This document shows, piece by piece, positions 1-7,616 of a DNA stretch of 64,000 nucleotides. Position 1 is the first letter of the stretch; each line of letters opens with the position of its first letter. The position numbers were made by a program, and so were the translations under genes. Origin of the DNA: Paenibacillus tianmuensis (lineage in GTDB: Bacteria; Bacillota; Bacilli; Paenibacillales; NBRC-103111); assembly GCF_900100345.1 (NCBI RefSeq), contig NZ_FMTT01000003.1, forward strand, positions 1 through 64,000, given 5' to 3'. The notes under the pieces are model-generated. The model was given only the letters and a program-made list of their open reading frames with translations, was not told the origin of the DNA and did no database searches.

Positions 1-96
1 TAAAATTCGGAGAGATCACCAGACGCCAGATTGAACTTTATGAAGCGCTGGAAATCTCAGCGCCTGCCTCGTTATAATTTGACTGGGGATTTAGGG

Positions 97-133
97 AATA
101 TGTGGAAATGGCGTTGTAGCGGGGTTTTTATGG
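97..133 (+). promoter_or_regulatory. CRISPR leader end, array 1
   Basis: The ~37 bases just before the first repeat (AATATGTGGAAATGGCGTTG onward, ending TTTTTATGG) recur before array 2 at 5910-5946 with one mismatch. Shared sequence directly before the first repeat is what is expected of the leader-proximal segment where new spacers are inserted. Similarity to the array-2 leader stops upstream of base 97. Confidence 0.75.
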
Positions 134-565
134 GCTTTGAACGTACCTATGAGGAATTGAAACCCGTTTTTTTACCGACAAATTACCGGATTAGCATGGC
201 TTTGAACGTACCTATGAGGAATTGAAACTCGAACTGAGCGCAGGCTTAAAATCCCCTCGACCTTGCGCTTTGAACGTACCTATGAGGAATTGAAACACCA
301 TTCCGAATCCAGCAGGAATATCAAAATTCATAGCTTTGAACGTACCTATGAGGAATTGAAACCCAACAGGACCATAGAATAAGAGCGAAATTTGAAATTG
401 AGCTTTGAACGTACCTATGAGGAATTGAAACCCGTTCCCGTTTAGCCGCCTCCATTTGCCGTCTGAGCGCTTTGAACGTACCTATGAGGAATTGAAACTT
501 AATCGCCATCATTGCACCCTCTTAGTCTATTTAAGGCTTTGAACGTACCTATGAGGAATTGAAAC
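134..565 (+). CRISPR. CRISPR array 1, 7 repeats, 6 spacers
   Basis: Seven 30-base repeats start at 134, 199, 267, 333, 402, 469 and 536. Each begins GCTTTGAACGTACC and ends TATGAGGAATTGAAAC. All seven appear identical. Spacers are 35-39 bases and unrelated to each other. The ATTGAAAC 3' end is typical of type I (often I-B) repeats and sets the reading direction to plus, with the leader on the left. The last repeat is not degenerate, so decay at the trailer end is not visible. No cas gene is in the window, so subtype is an inference from the repeat alone. Confidence 0.97.
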
Positions 566-657
566 TGGGCTTACCACGTATTTATTCACTCTGCATGTGC
601 CCGTTACTTGAATAATTCGTTTCTGAATCTGACCATCGTGTTTGGAAAAATCCCCAC

Positions 658-700
658 AAAAAAAGCGCCGGCTCACGATGTTATCATGAAACCGGCGCTT
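658..700 (-). terminator. Rho-independent terminator (minus)
   Basis: Arms AAGCGCCGG (663-671) and CCGGCGCTT (692-700) form a GC-rich stem. On the minus strand the stem is followed by a run of seven T (658-664). It sits just past the stop of the SLH-like remnant and would serve leftward transcription. Confidence 0.75.
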
Positions 701-860
701 ATTCGATCGTTTCCACATATACGTTCAAATGGAGCTGCTTTAACAACCGTTCCAAGAGCACCGCCGCTTCCACCCGGGTCGTATGTGCCAAGGGTGCAAA
801 TTGATCAGCGCTGCGCCCCTGGGCCTACTCGTCCCATTGGGCGCCGCGGGACTCCGGCTG
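699..860 (-). pseudogene. C-terminal remnant of an SLH-domain protein
   Basis: Read leftwards from about 860 to the TAA at 699-701, one frame gives a piece ending in TTRVEAAVLLERLLKQLH, preceded by ADQFAPLAH. The G-x-FAP...TRAEAAVLL pattern is the hallmark of the third S-layer-homology repeat at the C-terminus of Gram-positive surface proteins, where the TRAE tetrad binds pyruvylated secondary wall polymer (here TRVE). An in-frame TAG interrupts the piece after WDE. There is no start or upstream body because the hydrolase gene begins at once. I infer the tail of a larger deleted surface protein gene, still carrying its terminator. Confidence 0.5.
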
Positions 861-882
861 GTTGCTATTCAGGAAGCGCGTG

Positions 883-1779
883 TCAATTGCGACGAGCCGT
901 TCGATCTATGCCATCAGCGGTTACTTTGTACAGTTGGTGCGGCAGGTCGTGTCCCATGCCGTCAACCAACATTAGCTCGGCGCCCGGGATGGCAGAAGCC
1001 GTGTCCTCGCCACACGCCGGGACGAACAGGGGATCGTCCACCCCATGAATGACAAGTGCTGGTACTTTTATGGTCGCCAGCCGCGGACGACGGTCACCGG
1101 AGACAGCGATCGCAGCAATTTGTCGTCCGACACTGCCTGGATCGTAGGCTCGCTGGACTTCCTCCAGAATGAGTGCCCGATAAGCGTCTTCTTCAAACGG
1201 ATAGCCAGTGCCAGCGATGCGTTTGGCAAAAGAGAGGCTGTGCGCCAAAAATCCTGCTTCATCCTCAAAGGGGTTCGGCGCCGGTTTAGTCATCATCGCC
1301 ATGACATCCGGGGAAGCTTGCGGAAGGGTGGGATTACCGGAACTAGACATAATGGAGGTGAGTGATAAAACCCGTTCAGGGTACTCACTGGCTACAATCT
1401 GGGCGATCATTCCGCCCATCGACCTGCCAACGAAATGTGCCCGGTCAATTGAAAGGGCGTCGAGCAGTCCGATAGCGTCGTTGGACATGTCATCGAGAGT
1501 GTAAGGGATGTCCGGTCGCTGTCCTGACATGAGAGCAGTCGCCAGTGCGTCAAAATCCAGCGCCCGATAATGGCTAAAGTGTGTCGAGCAACCTACGTCG
1601 CGATTGTCAAAGCGGATTACGCGAAAGCCCCGCGCTGCTAATATCCGACAAAACGGAACCGTCCATCGAATCATCTGGGTTCCAAGCCCGGCGATTAGGA
1701 TAATAGCCTCGTCATTTTCGTTACCGAAACTGTCATAGGCCAAATCAACGCCGTTGACTTTCAGAATATTCATGATCAT
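883..1779 (-). CDS. Alpha/beta-fold hydrolase
   Basis: A 298-residue serine hydrolase of the alpha/beta fold. The nucleophile elbow is GRSMGG (Ser about 120), the oxyanion region is AGLGTQ near residue 30, an acid candidate lies in HGVDDP near 247, and the His is in DGMGHDLP (about 277). The overall pattern resembles small-molecule esterases/lactonases such as RdmC-like methyl esterases; the substrate cannot be told. I chose ATG 1779 because GGAGG lies 5 bases before it; a TTG four codons upstream would overlap the ribosome site. It directly follows the DUF1330-like gene (stop 1792), so the two are probably co-transcribed leftward. Confidence 0.9.
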   Translation of the reverse strand: MIMNILKVNGVDLAYDSFGNENDEAIILIAGLGTQMIRWTVPFCRILAARGFRVIRFDNRDVGCSTHFSHYRALDFDALATALMSGQRPDIPYTLDDMSNDAIGLLDALSIDRAHFVGRSMGGMIAQIVASEYPERVLSLTSIMSSSGNPTLPQASPDVMAMMTKPAPNPFEDEAGFLAHSLSFAKRIAGTGYPFEEDAYRALILEEVQRAYDPGSVGRQIAAIAVSGDRRPRLATIKVPALVIHGVDDPLFVPACGEDTASAIPGAELMLVDGMGHDLPHQLYKVTADGIDRTARRN

Positions 1780-1791
1780 GTTCTCCTCCAA

Positions 1792-2232
1792 TTAATTCGG
1801 TATCGGAAGTTCTGCCATAGGCAGAAGGCGTGAATCTTCGATCGCTGCAGTCCGATGCCCGATACCGGCCAGGTAGTCTTGATGACTTGAAAAAGCAAGA
1901 AACGACTGCGAGCTGCTCTTGCGGATCAGCATAACAAGATCCCATCTTTCGTCTTCGTGTCCGATAAGAAACTCTCCGCCATCGCCAAGAAACATGATTT
2001 CACCTCCACTTTCACGGAGAAATGGGAGGGTGTGCTCAATATAGCGGTTGAAAGCTTCGGCACCGCTGATTGGGTCCTCCGGTGTTAGTTCAGGATTGGC
2101 TGTGTAATCGGCAACATCACGAAAACGCAGCAGGTTCAACATGACGATGCTGCCCTCAATGCCTCGTTGCATGAACCTCATGCTAGCGCGTTGCGATGGT
2201 TCGATGTAACGAATAGATTCAAACTCTGTCAT
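1792..2232 (-). CDS. DUF1330-like small protein
   Basis: A 146-residue protein. The core VMLNLLRFRDVADY, then a GAEAFNRYIEHTLPFL stretch and a late SFLAFSSHQDYLAGIGHRTA region, match the DUF1330 / dimeric alpha-beta barrel layout. Members are small dimers whose function is mostly unknown. An AAGGAGCC-like ribosome site precedes the ATG. It is the first gene of a two-gene leftward unit with the alpha/beta hydrolase 12 bases downstream, so a joint catabolic or detoxifying role is plausible, but that is inference. No signal peptide or membrane segment is seen. Confidence 0.75.
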   Translation of the reverse strand: MTEFESIRYIEPSQRASMRFMQRGIEGSIVMLNLLRFRDVADYTANPELTPEDPISGAEAFNRYIEHTLPFLRESGGEIMFLGDGGEFLIGHEDERWDLVMLIRKSSSQSFLAFSSHQDYLAGIGHRTAAIEDSRLLPMAELPIPN

Positions 2233-2286
2233 AGCGGCTCCTTTCGTAGTTCCTTTTTTAATTCTTTACCCTCCAAATGCCTTCAT

Positions 2287-2898
2287 TCATAAGTTCTCTT
2301 CAGGGAACGCATTAGCGGCTAATCTTTTGACATGGTTTCTGATATCAGGTGCCCAGTCATCGATGAAGTGGTAAAAACGATCCAAATCACCAGCATACAG
2401 TGCCCGCAGAGCTTCTTCGTATTGATGGAAGTTCCCGGCCATAGCTGTTATAAAGTTATATGTTGCTTCTTGTGACTCTCGGATATTGCTCTGTTTTTCT
2501 CCAGCACGGCGAGCCTCATCAATGAGTTTTCGTAATGTTACCGACGCCCCTCCAGGTTGACTCTTGAGCCATTCCCAATGCCGTGGCAATAACGTAACCT
2601 CACCGGAAACAACCCCCAGCTTGGGTCGACCGACCCGCCGTGTAGGCTGGTGATTCACTTCCGTACCGGGTAAGTCACCAAACTGTTCTTCTAATCGTTT
2701 GAGCACATCATCTGTCTTCCCACGAAAATCAACATCTACTGGCTTCCCCGTGGAATCGTCAAATAAAAGCAACTGTGTGAGGTCTCTGTCATCCAGAGCA
2801 TCCTTCACTGTAGTAACAACGTGCTGTAACGAACCACTGGCGACGACTCCCACACCCAAAAATGCCGTGCAGTAAAAGCGCGTTAGGGTATTACTCAT
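2287..2898 (-). CDS. DUF2239 family protein
   Basis: A 203-residue cytoplasmic protein. The N-terminal half has FDDSTGKPVDVDFRG. A basic linker, TRRVGRPKLGVV, is followed by EVTLLPRHWEWLKSQPGGAS and LRKLIDEARR, then a helical tail. This arrangement is characteristic of the DUF2239 family, which has no settled function. The middle segment looks able to contact DNA or another protein, but nothing proves it. A GAGGAGGTCAGC ribosome site precedes the ATG. The gene stands alone and 55 bases separate it from the DUF1330 gene, so it could share the same leftward transcript. Confidence 0.85.
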   Translation of the reverse strand: MSNTLTRFYCTAFLGVGVVASGSLQHVVTTVKDALDDRDLTQLLLFDDSTGKPVDVDFRGKTDDVLKRLEEQFGDLPGTEVNHQPTRRVGRPKLGVVSGEVTLLPRHWEWLKSQPGGASVTLRKLIDEARRAGEKQSNIRESQEATYNFITAMAGNFHQYEEALRALYAGDLDRFYHFIDDWAPDIRNHVKRLAANAFPEENL

Positions 2899-3709
2899 GC
2901 TGACCTCCTCTCTGATTGCCTCACCAATTATACCCGGATAAAAATAAAAATCAATATTACCCGGATAAAATGTATTTTCTCGTTCGTTATGGAGGGAATA
3001 AATGCAAAAGACACGGCCTAAGAGGAACCGCGCTGTTGAGGGCGGAGCGACGAAATAATCAATGTTACTGTCGAGTGGAAAGGTATTAAAGAAGAGCTAC
3101 AGCTTTCAACTAACGGGCAGATTAATGCAGCAACTTGGAAACTTATACCTGAGAATTGCGTATGTAAATCAAGACGGAAAAGAGTGTGGAATGACATATG
3201 AAATATCTTTTTTCAGTTTTAGTGTTAGTTGGTGCAGTAGTACCAATTGGGTGAACACAGGGAGGATAATGGGATGAGAATGCCGAGCGACAGTGAGCTG
3301 ACGTTTCTATTCGAAGGAGACGAGCGACAGCTTCAACAATTTATTGAAAATCATGCTATATCACGATTCGCGGGTTCCAGGAATTGATCAGGGACAAATA
3401 CGAAATTCGTCTGTTTGCAGCCTCGTATCTTTCCGATACCCACGAATTTTTGATATTACCGAAGCGGCAGTGGGAGGAGCTGGATGCCCGGTATCCGGCG
3501 CGGAATAGGGAGATGTTCCGCGTCATCGATGGCGAGCTGGACTTTCCGTAACCTCAGGACAATATACGAAGGTTTGGAGGGGGCTTCATTACGACGGGTA
3601 CGATAACGCCATTTTAACCATCACGAGGCGGGCAGCCTTGTTAAGCTATTGGGCAGGATAATGCAGCAACAGCTGAGAAATAAACAGTAGTTGATCTTAG
3701 GGGGTTATT
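2899..3709 (+). other. Stretch of gene debris
   Basis: About 800 bases hold no intact long gene. A GGAGGGAATAA site precedes an 18-codon reading frame (3002-3058). Next is a short frame with QLSTNGQINAATWKLI (about 3077-3203), slightly like the end of a peptidoglycan-binding domain. Then come a tiny 18-codon hydrophobic frame starting at ATG 3198 and the frameshifted frame listed at 3274-3551. From 3552 to 3709 I see only AT-rich spacer and the ribosome site of the phosphotransferase gene. Confidence 0.5.
3274..3551 (+). pseudogene. Frameshifted hypothetical protein
   Basis: After a GGAGG site, an ATG at 3274 opens a frame starting MRMPSDSELTFLFEGDERQL that hits a stop at about 3385. The plus-one frame continues with FQELIRDKYEIRLFAASY and LILPKRQWEELDARYP to TAA 3549-3551. 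Both halves look like coding sequence of one ~90-residue soluble protein, and the shift falls around 3360. The family is not recognised. A sequencing error is possible, but the location among other wrecks favours real decay. Confidence 0.5.
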
Positions 3710-4615
3710 ATGGATAACGATTCTCAAAAAGCTCTTAGTAAATCGAAAGAAATTTTTCATGGTTTAGTAAAAAACATCGATGTACCTTGGGAACATAGTG
3801 CATGGTCACAGTGCTATAAAATATCGCTAAATAATAACTCGACTTATTTCCTTAAAGGCACTCCTCGGCAACGGAAAGAAGCGTTGGTAACAAAACATCT
3901 TCATATACTTTCACCTAACATTGTACCTGAAGTTATCAACGATGATTTGATCCCGGAATCTACATGGCGATGGTTTCTAGTTACAAACGCAGGAACATGC
4001 TACTATGAAGGAATTGAGGTGAAGTATGCTTTAAAGGCAGCGTTCAATTTGGGAAAACTGCAGAGAATGACGTTTAATGAAGGTTCTTTCATTTCAAAAT
4101 TTTTGCCACAGTGTGAGGCCCAACGTTTACAAGAAGCAGTGGATAATGTAGGCAGGTGGGCCCTAAAGTTTTCTAATGCTGAAGAATCCGAAATAATTCA
4201 ACGACTTTTATCCATAAGCTCTGACTATTATGATGATCATGTGAAAAATCTGAATAGTATTCCATCTACGTGCGTTCATAAGGATTTTTGGTCAGGAAAT
4301 ATAGCAGTAAAAGATGAAAATGTTATGATAATTGATTGGGGAGATGCATTATGGGGAGTAGGTGGCATCTCAATAGTTAATATGATCTTATCTGATGACG
4401 GTTTATCAAGCCAATCAAACATCATTTGGGACGAGTATTTCAAAGGACTTAATAGAAAATTCGATAAGGATTACATAAAAAGCAGTCAAATAGCTTATCT
4501 AGTTTCAGAACTTGTAACAGAACAAGAAGTCGCAGATTTACAACAACAAAAATATGGGCCTGGATTAATTCCATCCGTCAGGCGGTTGTACAAAGAGCTA
4601 ACCCAGAACTGTTAA
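3710..4615 (+). CDS. APH-type phosphotransferase
   Basis: A 301-residue member of the aminoglycoside/choline-kinase-like phosphotransferase superfamily. The catalytic loop is HKDFWSGNI (His190, Asp192, Asn197) and the metal-binding motif is MIIDWGD (Asp209). The N-terminal lobe carries YFLKGTPRQR, where Lys may contact ATP. Members phosphorylate hydroxyl groups of antibiotics or small metabolites; the substrate here is unknown and antibiotic resistance should not be assumed. A GGGGG ribosome site lies 5-9 bases before ATG. The gene is AT-rich compared with the 15-30 kb core, stands alone, and lies between the two CRISPR arrays with other accessory genes. Confidence 0.85.
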   Translation: MDNDSQKALSKSKEIFHGLVKNIDVPWEHSAWSQCYKISLNNNSTYFLKGTPRQRKEALVTKHLHILSPNIVPEVINDDLIPESTWRWFLVTNAGTCYYEGIEVKYALKAAFNLGKLQRMTFNEGSFISKFLPQCEAQRLQEAVDNVGRWALKFSNAEESEIIQRLLSISSDYYDDHVKNLNSIPSTCVHKDFWSGNIAVKDENVMIIDWGDALWGVGGISIVNMILSDDGLSSQSNIIWDEYFKGLNRKFDKDYIKSSQIAYLVSELVTEQEVADLQQQKYGPGLIPSVRRLYKELTQNC

Positions 4616-4790
4616 TACAAGTAAACACATTTTATTCAATTAAAGGGATACTATGGCTAATTAAACAACCATGACGAAGATGCCAGCACATGATCGGCAG
4701 TTTCTTTACGTCAACGGGCAGGATAGTTCAATCATTTCGTGAAGTGTGTTTGGAACAAAATTTATATTATCTAAAAAATGAGGTGTTAAT

Positions 4791-5351
4791 TTGGATCAAT
4801 TGATAAAAATTACCGAAAAAGACGCAGACATCCAATTGGGTGAGTTTGTATCAACTAATTTTAAAAAAATAAAATATGATAAAAATGGTTGTGATGTTAT
4901 AGTAGAACCACCATTTAAATCTGCTCAAATAACAGTTCGTATGAATGATGGTGTAGATTTAGCTTATGCAGAACAATGTGCCAAACACTTTAATAATTTA
5001 AGTCCAGATACTATCTGCAAGTTGTTGGAATCTTCATGGCAATTTTGTCTTAAATATTGTGATTATTATGGGGAAGAGTTACCCGAAATAAAAGAACTTA
5101 ACGAGCTTTTATATTATATAGAACCATTTTGTATAGACATCGATAAGCCTAAAAGCAGTGATACTGCTTATACAGTTGAATTGCATTGTGATTGGGACGT
5201 CGAACACGGAATGTCTTGGATAATTAGAAATAGTGAAGTTCTTTATGTTGGTGTAGGAATGGTTCATTTTCAACTCAATGCTTGGGAAGATTTTGATGCC
5301 TACAAGAATAATGAAGGAAATTTTGTATTTGGTGTTCCAAACTGGGAATAG
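4791..5351 (+). CDS. DUF6985-like protein
   Basis: A 186-residue acidic soluble protein starting at TTG 4791 after GAGGTG (5 bases). The C-terminal half (about 125-186) reads YTVELHCDWDVEHGMSWIIR, then a VGVGMVHF strand and a terminal FGVPNWE. An acidic protein with a strand-rich end and a HCDWD...HGM core matches DUF6985-like proteins, often found singly in accessory regions and sometimes proposed as immunity-like. I recognise the layout, not a function. No partner toxin is adjacent. AT-rich composition suggests recent acquisition. Confidence 0.65.
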   Translation: MDQLIKITEKDADIQLGEFVSTNFKKIKYDKNGCDVIVEPPFKSAQITVRMNDGVDLAYAEQCAKHFNNLSPDTICKLLESSWQFCLKYCDYYGEELPEIKELNELLYYIEPFCIDIDKPKSSDTAYTVELHCDWDVEHGMSWIIRNSEVLYVGVGMVHFQLNAWEDFDAYKNNEGNFVFGVPNWE

Positions 5352-5556
5352 TCATGACTTTTTAGGCTATATCCTGTTCCAGTTTGTTCTGTCGTGCTAG
5401 CACGGAGTAAAAATTGTTTGTCTGATATGGCCGCTCTTTGGGGAGCAGAAATTTTGTGCGGATAAAATTAAAAAAGTTCAACAAACTCGTGCAATATGCG
5501 CAAAAATTAAAGCAATAAAGTGAAAAGAGGAGCTTCGAAGCTCCTCTTTCTGGATT
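5352..5556. other. AT-rich intergenic stretch
   Basis: No reading frame with a ribosome site is visible. The only structured element is the palindrome at 5524-5549. Confidence 0.5.
5524..5549. terminator. Perfect palindromic hairpin
   Basis: AAGAGGAGCTTCGAAGCTCC continues to TCTTT, a perfect self-complementary stem flanked by A and T bases on both sides. It could terminate transcription from either direction, after the DUF6985-like gene or facing it. The T-run is short (TTTC), so efficiency is doubtful. Confidence 0.55.
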
Positions 5557-5789
5557 CACACCTCTCCCGCCGATCGGTGTTGCTCGTGAGATCGACAGGA
5601 TGATGAAGGAATTCCAGATGAAACAAGGGGATATCGCCCAAAAGCTCGGCGTTACCCAAGCCTTGGCCTGAACCACTTCTTGGAATGCTGGAACGTGGCG
5701 AATTGAGCCAATCTACCGCACGTACGATTGTCGGGGTTGACGAAGTCGGGAGATCATGGGCTTGGAAAAAGACGGACAAAGCCTTATAA
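5557..5789 (+). pseudogene. Remnant of an HTH regulator
   Basis: One frame reads REIDRMMKEFQMKQGDIAQK then LGVTQALA and stops with TGA near 5670. A second frame resumes with LLGMLERGELSQSTARTI and runs to TAA 5787-5789. Helix-turn-helix sequence of the GDIAQKLGVTQALV type followed by LERGE is typical of small XRE/Cro-type or related regulators. There is no start codon with ribosome site and a frame break lies in the second helix. I infer a decayed regulator lying right against the leader of array 2. Confidence 0.5.
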
Positions 5790-5805
5790 TTTAACTATGC
5801 TTTTT

Positions 5806-5946
5806 GTCGTCGACCCCCAATGCTGCAAAAAAGCCCGGGGGTCGACGACAACGAAAGCTTCGCGGCAGAAGGGTTTGTAGCGTTAGCTGTTGGAGATACG
5901 AGAGTGTGGAATATGTGGAAATGGCGTTGTAGCGGGATTTTTATGG
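5806..5946 (+). promoter_or_regulatory. Leader of CRISPR array 2 with 13-bp hairpin
   Basis: The AT-flanked segment before array 2 contains a perfect 13-base inverted repeat, GTCGTCGACCCCC (5806-5818) and GGGGGTCGACGAC (5837-5849), with an 18-base loop. Bases 5910-5946 match the end of the array-1 leader with one mismatch. The hairpin has no counterpart in the 96 bases upstream of the shared block of array 1. The repeats read away from this segment, so it should hold the array promoter. Confidence 0.65.
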
Positions 5947-6721
5947 GTTTTAAACGTACCTATGAGGAATTGAAACGTCTTTCACTCCATTTGGTCCGGC
6001 CGAAGATGAATTGAGTTTTGAACGTACCTATGAGGAATTGAAACATTGGAGCAAATACCAATCTGGTGACCACGAAATTGAGTTTCGAATGTACCTATGA
6101 GGAATTGAAACATAAATCAGCAACACCATCAGGACCATTCTTCGCCAGTTTCGAATGTACCTATGAGGAATTGAAACCGTGTGAGGCGATCCAAACGCCA
6201 GATCACGATCATGTCGTTTCGAATGTACCTATGAGGAATTGAAACTCGTTTTGGAGCTTGTATTCAGTCTCCCGATCATCTGCGTTTCGAATGTACCTAT
6301 GAGGAATTGAAACCATGGCTTAATGGGGGCGACAAGGAGGACGTTATATGGTTTCGAATGTACCTATGAGGAATTGAAACGCTTCTTGGTGTACTCGCTC
6401 AGATCCATCTCGGTCCAGGTTTCGAATGTACCTATGAGGAATTGAAACATAAAAGTGTTATCCAGCTTCAAGAAGTTGTAGTACCTAGTTTCGAACGTAC
6501 CTATGAGGAATTGAAACCAGCATTGGACCTATGAGGAAAAGCGTGTGTTCTCAAGGTTTTGAACGTACCTATGAGGAATTGAAACTGGGCATAGAAATGC
6601 CCGGGTTCAGAAAGGGAGGTCATCGTTTTGAACGTACCTGTGAGGAATTGAAACTTCGCTGGCGCTCTCTTCTTCTAGTATATGTTCAATCGTTTTGAAC
6701 GTACCTATGAGGAATTGAAAC
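5947..6721 (+). CRISPR. CRISPR array 2, 12 repeats, 11 spacers
   Basis: Repeats of 30 bases start at 5947, 6015, 6082, 6148, 6216, 6284, 6351, 6419, 6488, 6556, 6625 and 6692. The 3' part (ACCTATGAGGAATTGAAAC) is constant except for CTGTGAGG in the repeat at 6625. The 5' part varies in blocks: GTTTTAAACG (first), GTTTTGAACG (second), GTTTCGAATG (six repeats, 6082-6448), GTTTCGAACG (6488) and GTTTTGAACG (last three). Spacers are 36-39 bases. Direction is plus, as in array 1, and the repeat is clearly the same family. No cas genes lie between or after the arrays in this window. Confidence 0.98.
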
Positions 6722-6811
6722 CCTTTTCCCAGTTTCGGCATTTTAGACCATAGCCAAACACGAACTCAAATTTTGAACCAAAACAGATCACCTGAAGCCT
6801 GGTTTTCTCCA

Positions 6812-6910
6812 TGTAAAACATTAATCGGGATAGATGGCGGAGCTGTGTTTGGAGGATATTTGCTAGGTTTGTCTATTAATGAGGATGGATATACCGAATA
6901 TTCGGTATAA
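6812..6910 (+). pseudogene. Possible metallophosphoesterase tail remnant
   Basis: Between the array and the next gene, one frame reads KTLIGIDGGAVFGGYLLGLS and ends EDGYTEYSV before TAA 6908-6910. IDxGAVFGGxL is a conserved piece near the C-terminus of PrpE/PP-type phosphoesterases. No upstream body exists because the CRISPR array ends at 6721. The last codons overlap the 20-base palindrome at 6890-6909. The identification rests on a short match. Confidence 0.3.
6890..6909. repeat. 20-bp perfect palindrome
   Basis: TATACCGAATATTCGGTATA is perfectly self-complementary. It lies in sequence with no intact gene on either side, so an operator role is not obvious; see findings. Confidence 0.6.
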
Positions 6911-6980
6911 AAGTACTGGTGGATTTTTTAAGAAACGCGTCACATCGATGGGGATTGTTTTTCTGGATGAAGATAGCATG

Positions 6981-7013
6981 AGGGAGTGATTAACACTCCC
7001 TACTTTATTTTGT
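6981..7013 (+). terminator. Terminator after CRISPR array 2 / gene end
   Basis: AGGGAGTG and CACTCCCT flank ATTAA, followed by TACTTTATTTT on the plus strand. It would stop rightward transcripts running out of array 2. It also lies just beyond the stop of the leftward lipoprotein gene. Confidence 0.6.
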
Positions 7014-7535
7014 AATAACCTCGCCAGAGTCGGAGTTAATTTTTACTGGGATTACCCTTTCCTTTTCTAATAAGCTACCAATCTCAATAGTCCATTGCTT
7101 TAAATCAGCATTAAATTGAACCTTCCTTATATAAGGCACATCTACTATGGTTTCTGAAAATCTTAAAGCTTTTTCTACTGCTGTTGCACGGCTTATTGAA
7201 CTATCAGTGTTGTTTGTTTGTGATTTAATGATCAATTTAGAACCTATTGCCTGTTCAGGATAGGATTCTGCGATTGCACCCGTAACCCATACTTCAACTT
7301 CCATACCTAGTTTTAATTGATTCTTTTCAAGATATCCTTTTTTTTCATCAATGATTTTTGCTTTAGAAATGGATACAGATATTGCTCTCGGTTCTTTTGC
7401 TTTCTCTTCAATAACTAAAACGGAGTTTTCTTCCAGTTTAGCAATGATCCCCGTCATAACATTCCTTTCTTTTTCTGCACAACCTGTTACAATGACGAAT
7501 AATAAAAATGAGAAAAAAAGAAAACTATATCTCAA
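7005..7535 (-). CDS. Lipoprotein, DUF3221-like with PepSY-like tail
   Basis: A 176-residue predicted lipoprotein. A hydrophobic signal (about 4-17) ends in the lipobox VTGC, so Cys19 would be lipidated and the protein tethered outside the membrane. Residues about 25-105 (MTGIIAKLEENSVLVIEE ... GMEVEVWVTGAIAESYPEQA) match the YobA/DUF3221 small beta-barrel pattern. The C-terminal ~65 residues (AVEKALRF...VQFNADLKQWTIEI...SGEVI) resemble a PepSY-like fold. Start is TTG 7535, with GGGGATGA upstream. Function is unknown; a periplasmic-face binding or folding role is only a guess. Confidence 0.75.
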   Translation of the reverse strand: MRYSFLFFSFLLFVIVTGCAEKERNVMTGIIAKLEENSVLVIEEKAKEPRAISVSISKAKIIDEKKGYLEKNQLKLGMEVEVWVTGAIAESYPEQAIGSKLIIKSQTNNTDSSISRATAVEKALRFSETIVDVPYIRKVQFNADLKQWTIEIGSLLEKERVIPVKINSDSGEVITK

Positions 7536-7574
7536 TTTATCATCCCCATGTTATCAAGGTAAGTAGGACAATTT

Positions 7575-7603
7575 CAGGTAGCTACTAAAAAAGTAGCTAC
7601 CTG
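7575..7603 (-). terminator. Hairpin after protease fragment
   Basis: CAGGTAGCTAC (7575-7585) and GTAGCTACCTG (7593-7603) form a perfect 11-bp stem with an A-rich loop (T-rich on minus). It lies 14 bases past the stop of the leftward protease fragment. Confidence 0.55.
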
Positions 7604-7616
7604 ATAAAAAGCAATA

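Noticed and set aside
31..718. Short open frames across CRISPR array 1 and its right flank
   Set aside because: They translate the repeats and lack ribosome sites; repeated RTYEEL/VSIPHRYVQS peptides are repeat translations.
3112..4725. GGGCAGGATA-like words at about 3116, 3652 and 4715
   Set aside because: Short and imperfect; no inverted ends or target duplication to call a mobile element.
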